DNA from: Ruminococcaceae bacterium UBA1375
Lineage (GTDB): Bacteria; Bacillota; Clostridia; Oscillospirales; Ruminococcaceae
DNA length: 64,000 bases
Direction of reading: 5' to 3'
Assembly (NCBI GenBank): GCA_002305795.1
Contig: DBRF01000012.1
Location: forward strand, 52,923 to 116,922
This document shows, one piece after another, positions 35,363 through 42,776 of this stretch. How positions within the stretch are numbered: position 1 is the first letter of the stretch; each line of letters starts with the position of its first letter. Both the position numbers and the translations under genes were made by a program. The notes beneath the pieces were generated by a model. It searched no databases, was not told the origin of the DNA, and was given only the letters and a program-made list of their open reading frames with translations.

Positions 35363-38300
35363 TCAGCTTGCCGGGGCGGTTTTTTTCCATTCCGAGAGGG
35401 TGTCGGCAATCTCTTGCAAGGTTTTGGGTACGTCTTTCCGATTCAGCCGCACCCCCAGGTAGGGCCGTCCGGCAGCGTTTACCGTCACCCGGTCCTTCAT
35501 CCGCTCCGACAGCTCCCCCGCCAGCCGAAAATCCAGAGCGTGGGGGTAGAGCAGCAGGGTGTCGCCCCGCTGTCCGATTTCCTCAAAGCCGAAGCCTGCC
35601 AGGACATTTCGCAGCAGCGCCACCCGGCTCAGGCTCACCACCGATTTGGGCGGCTCCCCGAACCGGTCGATGAGCTCGTCCAGCACATCCTGCTGCTGTT
35701 CGGTGGTTTGGATGGAGGCGATTTTCTTGTACACATCCAGCCGCTGGGACAGGTTTTCGATATAGTATTCCGGGATGTGGGCGTCCAGCCGCAGGTCGAT
35801 GACACATTCGGCGGCTTCCTGAGAAGGCTGCTGCCCCTTGCTCTTTTGCAGGGCTTCGGAAAGCAGGCGGATATACAAATCATACCCCACTGCTTCCAGG
35901 TGGCCGTGCTGCCGTCCTCCCAGCACGCTGCCTGCGCCCCGGATCTCCAAATCCCGCATGGCGATGCGAAAGCCGCTGCCGAAGCTGGTAAACTCCCGGA
36001 TGGCGTTTAACCGCTTGGTGGCCACCTCCGAAAGTACCTTCTGGGGCTTGAAGGTAAAGTAGGCGTAGGCCCGGCGGGTGGAACGACCCACCCGCCCCCG
36101 GAGTTGGTAGAGCTGGCTTAATCCCAGCCGGTCGGCGTCCTCGATAATCAGGGTGTTGGCGTTTTTCACATCCACCCCGGTTTCGATGATGGTGGTGCAG
36201 AGCAGCAGATCAATCTCGTGATCCATGAGCTGCTTCCAGATGTCGCTGAGCTGGTCCTCCGGCATTTTGCCGTGTGCCACCCCAATCCGGGCATCCGGCA
36301 GCAGCGCCGCCAGTTTGTTGGCCTTGGATTGGATGGACTCCACCCGGTTGTGGATGTAGTACACCTGCCCGCCCCGGCGCAGCTCCTTGCGGATGGCTTC
36401 CGCCAAAAACAGCTCGTCGTGCTCCACCACATAGGTCTGCACCGGGTGGCGGTCCTGAGGAGGCTGCTCAATCACCGACATATCCCGGATGCCGCTCATG
36501 GCCATGTTCAGGGTCCGGGGGATGGGGGTAGCGGAAAGGGTCAGCACGTCCACCCCCCGGAACATCTCCTTAAACCGCTCCTTGTGGGCCACCCCGAACC
36601 GCTGTTCCTCGTCGATGACAGCCAGCCCTAAATCGGAAAACTCCACGTCCTTCTGCACCAGGCGGTGGGTGCCGATGACCAAATCCACCTCCCCCCGCTT
36701 TAACTTGGCCAAGGTCTCCTGCTGCTGCTTGGGGGTGCGGAACCGGCTGAGCAGGTCAATGCGGATGTCCGGATAGGCCTCAAACCGCTGCAAGGCGGTC
36801 TGGTAGTGCTGCCAGGCCAGAATGGTGGTGGGACAGAGGATGGCACACTGCTTGTGGTCCATGATGCACTTAAAGGCCGCCCGCAGCGCCACCTCGGTTT
36901 TGCCGAAGCCCACGTCCCCGCAGAGCAGCCGGTCCATGGGAGCCTGGCGCTCCATGTCCTCCTTGATTTCCTGGATGCAGGTGAGCTGGTCGTCGGTTTC
37001 CTCGTATTCAAACCGCTCCTCAAACTCCCGCTGCCAGGGGGTGTCCTTGGAAAAGGCGTAGCCCTTCTGCTGCATCCGCTGGGCGTAGAGCTTGGTGAGC
37101 TGATCCGCCATGTCGTCGCAGGCTTTTTTCACCCGCTGCTTGGTTTTTTGCCAATCCCCGGAGTTGAGGCGGTTGAGCTTGACCTTGCTGTCCTCTCGGG
37201 GGCCGATGTACCGGCTCACCAAATCCAGCTGGGTCACCGGCACATACAGCACGTCGGTGCCGGCATACTGAATCTTAATATAGTCCTTAACGATTCCCTT
37301 GTTGGTGATCTGCTGGATGCCCTGGAAGATGCCGATGCCGTAGGAGGAATGCACCACCGCATCCCCGGGAGTCAAGTCGTCCAGGGAGTGGAGCTGCTTG
37401 CCCTGGCGGTACTTTTTCCGCTTCTTTTGGGGCAGGCTCCCTTCCCGACGCAGGGTCATTAAGGCAAACTTGCTGTCCGGGTACTCCATCCCCCCGGACA
37501 CGCTTCCCGGCAGGATCAGAATATGCCCCGGCAGGATTTCCTCCGCCGTCCGGGCATACTCCGCCTTCAGCCCCAGCTTTTGCAGGTCCTCCGCCAGCCG
37601 CAGGCCTCCTTTTTCCCCGCCGCAGAGGATGGCCACGGCGTAATTTGCTTCCATGAGAGGGGTCAAATCTTCCTGAAGCACCTTCAGCTCTCCCCCGATG
37701 GTGGACCCGGCCATGTACCGGCAGGGGATCAGCCCTCCCAGCCGCAGATCCGGGTAGCCCCGGGAGAAGGTTTCCAGCAGGGCCATGGGGTGTTTTTCCA
37801 AGGGGGAGAAGGCCTGGGCAAAGGAAAAGTAGTGTCCTTCCACTCCTTTACTCAACTCCCCTTCTTCCAGAAGCAGCTTCACGTCCTCCTGGTACTGCTG
37901 GTACACCCCTTTGCCTCGGGCACGGATTCCCGCCAGATCGGAGCAAAGCACCAGGCTGTCGGCAGGGAAGTAGTCCCACAGCCCGGCGGACTGTTCCCAA
38001 AGGGGCTGGTATTTGTCCAAATTCAAACTGCCGTCCCCGGCTTCCAGCAGGGCGGCGTCCTCTTCCAGACGCTGTTTCTGCTTGGGGTTGCGGCACTTCT
38101 GGCTCATCTGGGCCAGCTGCTTGGCCAGCCCTTCCTTGTCCGGGCAGATGGCTTCCAGCGCCGGGGTGACGGTGAGGGTGTCCACCGGGTCGGTGCGCCG
38201 CTGGGTTTCCAGGTCAAAGGAGGAGAGGGAGTCGATCTCATCTCCCCAAAACTCGATCCGCACCGGCTCGCTGCGCCCCGGGCAGAACACATCCAAAATC

Positions 38301-38836
38301 CCGCCCCGGAGGGCAAACTGTCCCGGCCCCTCCACCTGCACCGCCCGGCTGTACCCGGCGTCTACCAGCTTGGCCGCCAAATCCTGGGGGTCGATGCTGT
38401 CTCCGGAAGAGAGGGTGAACACCAGATTGGCCAGCCGCTGAGGGGGCAGGGCAGGCTGCATCAGGGCTTCCGCCGAAGCCAAAAGCAGCTGCACCCTGCC
38501 TTCCATCAGCCCCGCCAAGGCGCCGATGCGCTGCTGTTCGTATTCCCGAGAGGCAGTCTGCACCGAGCGCAGGTTCCACTCCCGGGCCGGGTACACCCGG
38601 GCAATTTCCTTCCCAGCAAACCGGTTCAGGTCCTCCCCAATCCGCTGGGCGTCCGACTCCTGGGGAGTGAGAAATAAAATCTTCTTCCCCGTCTCCAAGG
38701 CCAGGGCGGCGGCAAAGTGGGCCTGATGGATGCCGCTGACCCCGGTGACCATCACCGGGGTTTTGTTTTGCTGTAAATCGCTTTTTAACTGTTGATATTC
38801 CGGCAGCCGGTCTGCTGCCCAAACAAACAGGTTCAC
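35363..38836 (-). CDS. mfd: Transcription-repair coupling factor Mfd
   Basis: Mfd removes RNA polymerase stalled at DNA damage and recruits UvrA. The 1157-residue protein has the UvrB-homology N-terminal module, the RNA polymerase-interaction domain (around VHSSYGIGIFQG), and the RecG-like motor with Walker A GDVGFGKTEVALRAA, DEEQ box and TLSATPIPRTLNMA, plus the C-terminal TRCF domain. Length is typical. It starts 31 bases downstream of pth and ends 100 bases before the foldase gene. Confidence 0.97.
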   Translation of the reverse strand: MNLFVWAADRLPEYQQLKSDLQQNKTPVMVTGVSGIHQAHFAAALALETGKKILFLTPQESDAQRIGEDLNRFAGKEIARVYPAREWNLRSVQTASREYEQQRIGALAGLMEGRVQLLLASAEALMQPALPPQRLANLVFTLSSGDSIDPQDLAAKLVDAGYSRAVQVEGPGQFALRGGILDVFCPGRSEPVRIEFWGDEIDSLSSFDLETQRRTDPVDTLTVTPALEAICPDKEGLAKQLAQMSQKCRNPKQKQRLEEDAALLEAGDGSLNLDKYQPLWEQSAGLWDYFPADSLVLCSDLAGIRARGKGVYQQYQEDVKLLLEEGELSKGVEGHYFSFAQAFSPLEKHPMALLETFSRGYPDLRLGGLIPCRYMAGSTIGGELKVLQEDLTPLMEANYAVAILCGGEKGGLRLAEDLQKLGLKAEYARTAEEILPGHILILPGSVSGGMEYPDSKFALMTLRREGSLPQKKRKKYRQGKQLHSLDDLTPGDAVVHSSYGIGIFQGIQQITNKGIVKDYIKIQYAGTDVLYVPVTQLDLVSRYIGPREDSKVKLNRLNSGDWQKTKQRVKKACDDMADQLTKLYAQRMQQKGYAFSKDTPWQREFEERFEYEETDDQLTCIQEIKEDMERQAPMDRLLCGDVGFGKTEVALRAAFKCIMDHKQCAILCPTTILAWQHYQTALQRFEAYPDIRIDLLSRFRTPKQQQETLAKLKRGEVDLVIGTHRLVQKDVEFSDLGLAVIDEEQRFGVAHKERFKEMFRGVDVLTLSATPIPRTLNMAMSGIRDMSVIEQPPQDRHPVQTYVVEHDELFLAEAIRKELRRGGQVYYIHNRVESIQSKANKLAALLPDARIGVAHGKMPEDQLSDIWKQLMDHEIDLLLCTTIIETGVDVKNANTLIIEDADRLGLSQLYQLRGRVGRSTRRAYAYFTFKPQKVLSEVATKRLNAIREFTSFGSGFRIAMRDLEIRGAGSVLGGRQHGHLEAVGYDLYIRLLSEALQKSKGQQPSQEAAECVIDLRLDAHIPEYYIENLSQRLDVYKKIASIQTTEQQQDVLDELIDRFGEPPKSVVSLSRVALLRNVLAGFGFEEIGQRGDTLLLYPHALDFRLAGELSERMKDRVTVNAAGRPYLGVRLNRKDVPKTLQEIADTLSEWKKTAPAS

Positions 38837-38867
38837 CGTATTCCTCCCATTCTGGTTTTGCCGCCCT

Positions 38868-39458
38868 TTACCGGTTGTACCGGTTCATGGCCTGGTCGAT
38901 TTTCCCCTGAACCATGAGCTGGACGATTTCCGGACAATGGCCGATGGCGTCCTCCATGGCTTTGTTCTGCTCCGGGGTGAATTTCCCCAGCACCCAGGCC
39001 GCCAGATCGTAGTCCGGGTGGGGCTTTTTCCCCACCCCCAGCTTTACCCGGGGAAACTCCTCGCTGCCGGTGCATTCGATGATACTGCGCGCCCCGTTGT
39101 GTCCCCCGTGGGTGCCTTTGCGGCGGATGCGAAGCTGTCCCGGTTCCAGGGAAATGTCGTCAAATAAAATAATCACTTTGTCATAGGGGATCTTATAGTA
39201 TTGGCAGGCCGCCTCCACCGATTCCCCGGAAAGGTTCATAAAGGTCTGGGGTTTTAACAGCAGGCACCGCTTTCCGGCGATCTCCCCCTGGCCAATCAAC
39301 CCCTGAAATTTGCGCTTTTGCACCTCAATGCCAAACTCCTTTGCCACCGCATCCAGCGCCCGGAACCCGGCGTTGTGGCGGGTGCCTTCGTATTTGGGGC
39401 CGGGATTCCCCAGCCCGGCAATGAGATAATCGTAGGTAGATTTTCCAAAGAATGCCAT
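38868..39458 (-). CDS. pth: Peptidyl-tRNA hydrolase
   Basis: Pth releases tRNA from prematurely dropped peptidyl-tRNA. The 196-residue product has the family N terminus YLIAGLGNPGPKYEGTRHN, with the catalytic His in TRHN, and the VILFDDISLEPG and RKGTHGGHNGARSI motifs. I use ATG 39458, seven to eight bases after AAAGGAAG; an in-frame ATG at 39485 would add nine unconserved residues. It heads the pth-mfd operon and is preceded by the terminator of the xpt operon. Confidence 0.96.
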   Translation of the reverse strand: MAFFGKSTYDYLIAGLGNPGPKYEGTRHNAGFRALDAVAKEFGIEVQKRKFQGLIGQGEIAGKRCLLLKPQTFMNLSGESVEAACQYYKIPYDKVIILFDDISLEPGQLRIRRKGTHGGHNGARSIIECTGSEEFPRVKLGVGKKPHPDYDLAAWVLGKFTPEQNKAMEDAIGHCPEIVQLMVQGKIDQAMNRYNR

Positions 39459-39482
39459 ATTTTCTTCCTTTCTGTCCTGCGC

Positions 39483-39513
39483 CAAAAAGGCCGGGTTTTT
39501 CGTGACCCAGCCT
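39483..39513 (-). terminator. Intrinsic terminator after the DUF523 gene
   Basis: AGGCCGGGT (39488-39496) and ACCCAGCCT (39505-39513) pair with one mismatch; the minus strand ends in TTTTTGG. It separates the xpt operon from pth. Confidence 0.75.
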
Positions 39514-39531
39514 GTCCTTTTCTTTGCTTGT

Positions 39532-39972
39532 TTACTCCTGTTTGCTCAGATCCTTTTCGGTAAGCAGCTTCACCCCGGCCCGGCGCAGCTTGGCGGCAAA
39601 AATGCCGTCCCCTTGCTTCAGGGTTCCGGTAAAGCTGCCGTCATACACCTGTCCCACTCCGCAGGAGGGGCTTTTGGCTTTGAGAATGGCCAGGGTGCAG
39701 CCTGCCTGTTCCACCCGGCGGAATTCCTCTTCCGCCCCAGCTTCAAAGGCAGAGGTGACGTCCCTGCCGGTGTTGTCCGCCACCCGTCCGTCCGGTTGAA
39801 TTTCCGCCGGGGGACGAGGGCGGGGCAGGCCCCCTGCCGTTTCGGGGCAGACCGGGAGCGCTTCCCCGGCGCACCCTTCCAAAAAGTCCAGCACCGCCTG
39901 GTTGCGGTTGTGGCCGCCGTTATATTTGCAGCAATGCCCCAACAGGCAGGCGCTGACCGCAATCTTTGCCAT
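39532..39972 (-). CDS. DUF523 family protein
   Basis: The 146-residue protein has the DUF523 start (MAKIAVSACLLGHCCKYNGGHN) and the later conserved LKAKSPSCGVGQVYDG segment. Cys and Lys residues at these sites are conserved in the family, whose function is unknown; links to 2-thiouracil desulfidase activity have been reported for related proteins (TudS). It overlaps the 3' end neighbourhood of xpt: the AGGAG site lies on the xpt stop, and the two are coupled. The start at 39972 is preferred over a longer in-frame version with no family similarity. Confidence 0.85.
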   Translation of the reverse strand: MAKIAVSACLLGHCCKYNGGHNRNQAVLDFLEGCAGEALPVCPETAGGLPRPRPPAEIQPDGRVADNTGRDVTSAFEAGAEEEFRRVEQAGCTLAILKAKSPSCGVGQVYDGSFTGTLKQGDGIFAAKLRRAGVKLLTEKDLSKQE

Positions 39973-39976
39973 GGTA

Positions 39977-40555
39977 TTACTCCTCAAAGGTGATTTTGCC
40001 CTTTTCATCCACCCCGGCGATCTTGGCCAAGCTCTCCACCCGGACCCCCCGCTGCCGCAGCAGCTTGCCACCGGGCTCAAAGGTTTTTTCGATGACGATT
40101 CCGGCGCCCACTAAAGTCGCCCCGGAAATCTGCACCAAATCAATCAATCCGCTCATGGCTCCGCCGTTGGCCAGCACATCGTCCACAATCAGTACCCGGT
40201 CGTCCCGGGTCAGCTCCCGCTTGCTGACTAAAATATCGTAGACGGTATCGTGCCGGTAGCTTTTAACTTTGGAGCGGAAAAAGTCCGCCGGATAGTTTTC
40301 CGGATGGCGGCTCTTTTTGGCCACCAGCACCGGCACCCCGAACTGCACCGCCGTCAAACAGGCCACGCTGATGCCGGAAGATTCGATGGTAAGGATCTTG
40401 TTGATCTGGCAATCTCCAAACCGGCGGTGAAACTCCACCCCGATCTGCTGCATCAGGTCAATGTCGATGCGGTGGGTCAGAAAATGATCCAGAGACAAAA
40501 ACCGCCCCTGCTGCAAACGACCCTCCCGCAAAATACGACGCTTCAGGCACTCCAT
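39977..40555 (-). CDS. xpt: Xanthine phosphoribosyltransferase
   Basis: Xpt salvages xanthine to XMP using PRPP. The 192-residue product has the PRPP-binding VLIVDDVLANGGA and the TIESSGI segment typical of the Xpt/PurR-like PRTase group. I prefer ATG 40555, ten bases after AAAGGAG, to the in-frame GTG at 40564, which sits one base from that site. I looked for a purine riboswitch core upstream and do not see it. It follows a 38-codon membrane protein gene and precedes the DUF523 gene. Confidence 0.92.
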   Translation of the reverse strand: MECLKRRILREGRLQQGRFLSLDHFLTHRIDIDLMQQIGVEFHRRFGDCQINKILTIESSGISVACLTAVQFGVPVLVAKKSRHPENYPADFFRSKVKSYRHDTVYDILVSKRELTRDDRVLIVDDVLANGGAMSGLIDLVQISGATLVGAGIVIEKTFEPGGKLLRQRGVRVESLAKIAGVDEKGKITFEE

Positions 40556-40579
40556 TTTCTCCACGCTCCTTTGCTGCCG

Positions 40580-40696
40580 TCAACCCCACATCATGGTAAT
40601 GGGAGGAATTAAAGCGAATACCAACATCAGTCCGCAGGCGACCAGCGCAATGACACGAATCACCTTTTTCCGGCGGTCCTTGCGTTTTGGTTTCAT
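40580..40696 (-). CDS. Small single-helix membrane protein (38 residues)
   Basis: The predicted peptide has a very basic N terminus (MKPKRKDRRKK), one hydrophobic helix (VIRVIALVACGLMLVFALI) and a short outside tail. AAGGAG lies 6 bases before ATG 40696, and a good promoter is found upstream, which supports it as a real gene. The shape resembles small firmicute proteins of the DUF4044/Prli42 kind, but I cannot assign it. The start is 24 bases upstream of xpt, so they are probably co-transcribed. Confidence 0.65.
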   Translation of the reverse strand: MKPKRKDRRKKVIRVIALVACGLMLVFALIPPITMMWG

Positions 40697-40727
40697 AACT
40701 ATACTCCTTCTCACTGAATTCCTCTTC

Positions 40728-40756
40728 ATTTTACCACAGCCCAAAGATAAATGCAA
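40728..40756 (-). promoter_or_regulatory. Promoter for the small membrane protein-xpt-DUF523 operon
   Basis: On the minus strand TTGCAT (40751-40756), 17 bases, TAAAAT (40728-40733). It lies back to back with the spoVA operon region. Confidence 0.65.
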
Positions 40757-40825
40757 TTCAAGCAAAAAAAGAAGGTATATTTTTCACAAATCCGGCAAAG
40801 ATATCCCCCAAAGGAGGAATCCACC

Positions 40826-41269
40826 GTGAAACTCACCCCTCAGGAATACGACGCCATGATTCAAAAAACCGTTCCCCCCACCCAAAGCGGCCGCACCATT
40901 CCCGCCGCCTTTCTGGTGGGCGGGCTGATCTGTGTGCTGGGTCAGGGACTCACCGACCTGTACCTGCTGTTTCTGCCCCAGCAGCAGGCCTCCACCCTGG
41001 CTTCGGTAACCCTGGTCTTTCTCTCTGCTTTGTTCACCGGCCTGGGGCTGTATCCCAAGCTGGCCAAGTTTGCCGGAGCCGGCACCCTGGTGCCCATCAC
41101 CGGCTTCTCCAATTCCGTCACCAGCCCGGCCCTGGAATTTAAAAGCGAGGGCTTTGTGCTGGGGCTGGGGGCCAAGTTGTTCACCCTTTCCGGCCCGGTG
41201 ATCGCCTATGGGGTCATCACCTCGGTGATCTACGGTGTGATATATTATTTTACGGGGCTGGGGGGATAG
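40826..41269 (+). CDS. spoVAC: Stage V sporulation protein AC
   Basis: SpoVAC is part of the channel that moves dipicolinic acid into the forming spore and out during germination; it behaves as a mechanosensitive channel. The 147-residue protein has three to four hydrophobic helices and the paired GAGTLVPITGFSNS motif seen in SpoVAC/SpoVAE. The start is GTG 40826, eight bases after AAAGGAGG; the upstream ATG at 40751 would add Lys-rich residues outside the family. It opens a tight spoVAC-AD-AE operon on the plus strand, probably driven by forespore sigma G, though I could not find that promoter by eye. Confidence 0.92.
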   Translation: MKLTPQEYDAMIQKTVPPTQSGRTIPAAFLVGGLICVLGQGLTDLYLLFLPQQQASTLASVTLVFLSALFTGLGLYPKLAKFAGAGTLVPITGFSNSVTSPALEFKSEGFVLGLGAKLFTLSGPVIAYGVITSVIYGVIYYFTGLGG

Positions 41270-41314
41270 ATAGAAGCCCATTGTCCCCATCCTGCCATGA
41301 AAGGAGAAACACCC

Positions 41315-42349
41315 ATGCCCATCCCCCTTGGCCGAAGCACCTTTGCCATGAACCGTCCCCCCTCCGTCCTTGCCAGCGCCGCCGTAGGCGGAAAGAAGGA
41401 AGGGGAGGACCCTATGGCCCAGTGGTTTGACGAAATTCACAACGACACCACCTTTGGAGAAAAAACCTGGGAAAAGGCGGAAAGCCGGTTCCAGCAGCGG
41501 GCCTGTCAGCTGGCGTTGAAAAAAGCCAAAATTGCCCCGGAGCAGGTGAAATTGCTGCTGGCCGGGGATTTGCTCAACCAGTGCATCAGCTCCTCTTACG
41601 GGGTCAAGGAATTGATGATCCCATTTTTCGGGCTGTACGGCGCCTGTTCCACCATGACCGAAGCCCTGGCCCTGGCTTCGCTGCTGGGGGACAACGGGGT
41701 CATCGACCCCATCCTGGCAGTGACCAGCTCCCATTTTTGTTCCGCCGAGCGGCAGTTCCGCTATCCCTTGGAGTACGGCGGGCAGCGTCCCCCCACCGCC
41801 CAGTGGACCGCCACCGCATCCGGGGCGGCGCTGGTGGGGAAGAGCAGCAAGCCCCCTTACCTAAAAGCGGTGACCATCGGCACCATCCAGGATTTGGGGG
41901 TCCACGACATCAACAACATGGGAGCCGCCATGGCCCCCGCTGCCGCCGCCACCCTGCTCACCTATTTTGCAGACACCGGCACCCAGCCCCACCAATACGA
42001 CGGCATCTTCACCGGGGACTTGGGGCAGGTAGGCAGCAAGTTGTTCTACCAGCTTCTGGCCCAGCAGCAGGTGAACGTCACCTCCATCCATCAGGACTGC
42101 GGCTGTTTGATTTTCGACGCCAAAACCCAGGACGTCCACGCCGGGGGCAGCGGCTGCGGCTGTGCGGCTTCCATGGGCTGCGGCTATCTCATGCGGCAGC
42201 TGGAGATGGGAAAGCTCCACCATGTGCTGTTTTTGGCCACCGGGGCGCTGATGTCCACCGTCAGCTGCCAACAGGGCTGTTCCATCCCCTGCATTTCCCA
42301 TTTGGTCTATCTTTCCACCGACCCTACGCCGGTGTTCCAAGGAGGATGA
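41315..42349 (+). CDS. spoVAD: Stage V sporulation protein AD
   Basis: SpoVAD is a thiolase-fold protein that binds dipicolinic acid and feeds it to the SpoVA channel. The 344-residue product begins IPLGRSTFAMNRPPSVLASAAVGGKKEGEDP (abbreviated) and includes the EYGGQRPPTAQWT segment and the GDLGQVGSKL motif of the family. I use ATG 41315, with AAAGGAG seven bases upstream, and not the ATG at 41297 that overlaps that site. It ends three bases before the spoVAE start. Confidence 0.93.
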   Translation: MPIPLGRSTFAMNRPPSVLASAAVGGKKEGEDPMAQWFDEIHNDTTFGEKTWEKAESRFQQRACQLALKKAKIAPEQVKLLLAGDLLNQCISSSYGVKELMIPFFGLYGACSTMTEALALASLLGDNGVIDPILAVTSSHFCSAERQFRYPLEYGGQRPPTAQWTATASGAALVGKSSKPPYLKAVTIGTIQDLGVHDINNMGAAMAPAAAATLLTYFADTGTQPHQYDGIFTGDLGQVGSKLFYQLLAQQQVNVTSIHQDCGCLIFDAKTQDVHAGGSGCGCAASMGCGYLMRQLEMGKLHHVLFLATGALMSTVSCQQGCSIPCISHLVYLSTDPTPVFQGG

Positions 42350-42351
42350 CA

Positions 42352-42708
42352 ATGCAGTATTTTTATGTCTTTCTGGTGGGAGGGGCTTTCTGCGCCATCG
42401 GACAGGTTTTAATCGACTATACCAAGCTCACCCCCGCCCGCATCCTCACCAGCTATGTAGTGGCCGGGGTTATCTTAGGGGGTCTGGGAGTCTATCAATA
42501 TTTGGTGGACTTTGCCGGAGCCGGAGCCACCGTCCCCTTGACCGGTTTCGGAAACTTAATGGCCCAAGGGGTTCGGGAGGCGGTGGACCAGTACGGTCTT
42601 ATTGGGGCGCTGATGGGCGGATTCACCGCCGGGAGCGCCGGGCTGGCCGCCGCCATCCTCTTCGGCCTGCTGGCAGCGCTGGTGTTTAAGCCCAAAGACA
42701 AAAGCTGA
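42352..42708 (+). CDS. spoVAE: Stage V sporulation protein AE
   Basis: The 118-residue protein has three hydrophobic helices and the SpoVAE-type GAGATVPLTGFGN motif, homologous to that in SpoVAC. ATG 42352 lies six bases after AAGGAGG, which ends at 42345; an upstream in-frame ATG at 42346 abuts that site and is unlikely. With SpoVAC and SpoVAD it forms the minimal clostridial SpoVA set; spoVAA, AB, AEa and AF are not adjacent. A bidirectional terminator follows. Confidence 0.92.
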   Translation: MQYFYVFLVGGAFCAIGQVLIDYTKLTPARILTSYVVAGVILGGLGVYQYLVDFAGAGATVPLTGFGNLMAQGVREAVDQYGLIGALMGGFTAGSAGLAAAILFGLLAALVFKPKDKS

Positions 42709-42727
42709 CTCCGAGTTGCTGCACGCA

Positions 42728-42766
42728 AAAGAAAACTGCCCGCTCTTACCATGAGAACGGGCAGCA
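42728..42766. terminator. Bidirectional terminator between spoVAE and the GH106-like gene
   Basis: CTGCCCG (42736-42742) pairs with CGGGCAG (42758-42764), with extra TCT/AGA pairing. The minus strand runs into TTTTCTTTT; the plus side has a weaker T-rich tail. Confidence 0.7.
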
Positions 42767-42776
42767 TTATTTCTGT

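Noticed and set aside
40565..40825. Purine riboswitch upstream of xpt
   Set aside because: I searched for the conserved core near the small membrane gene and xpt and did not find it.
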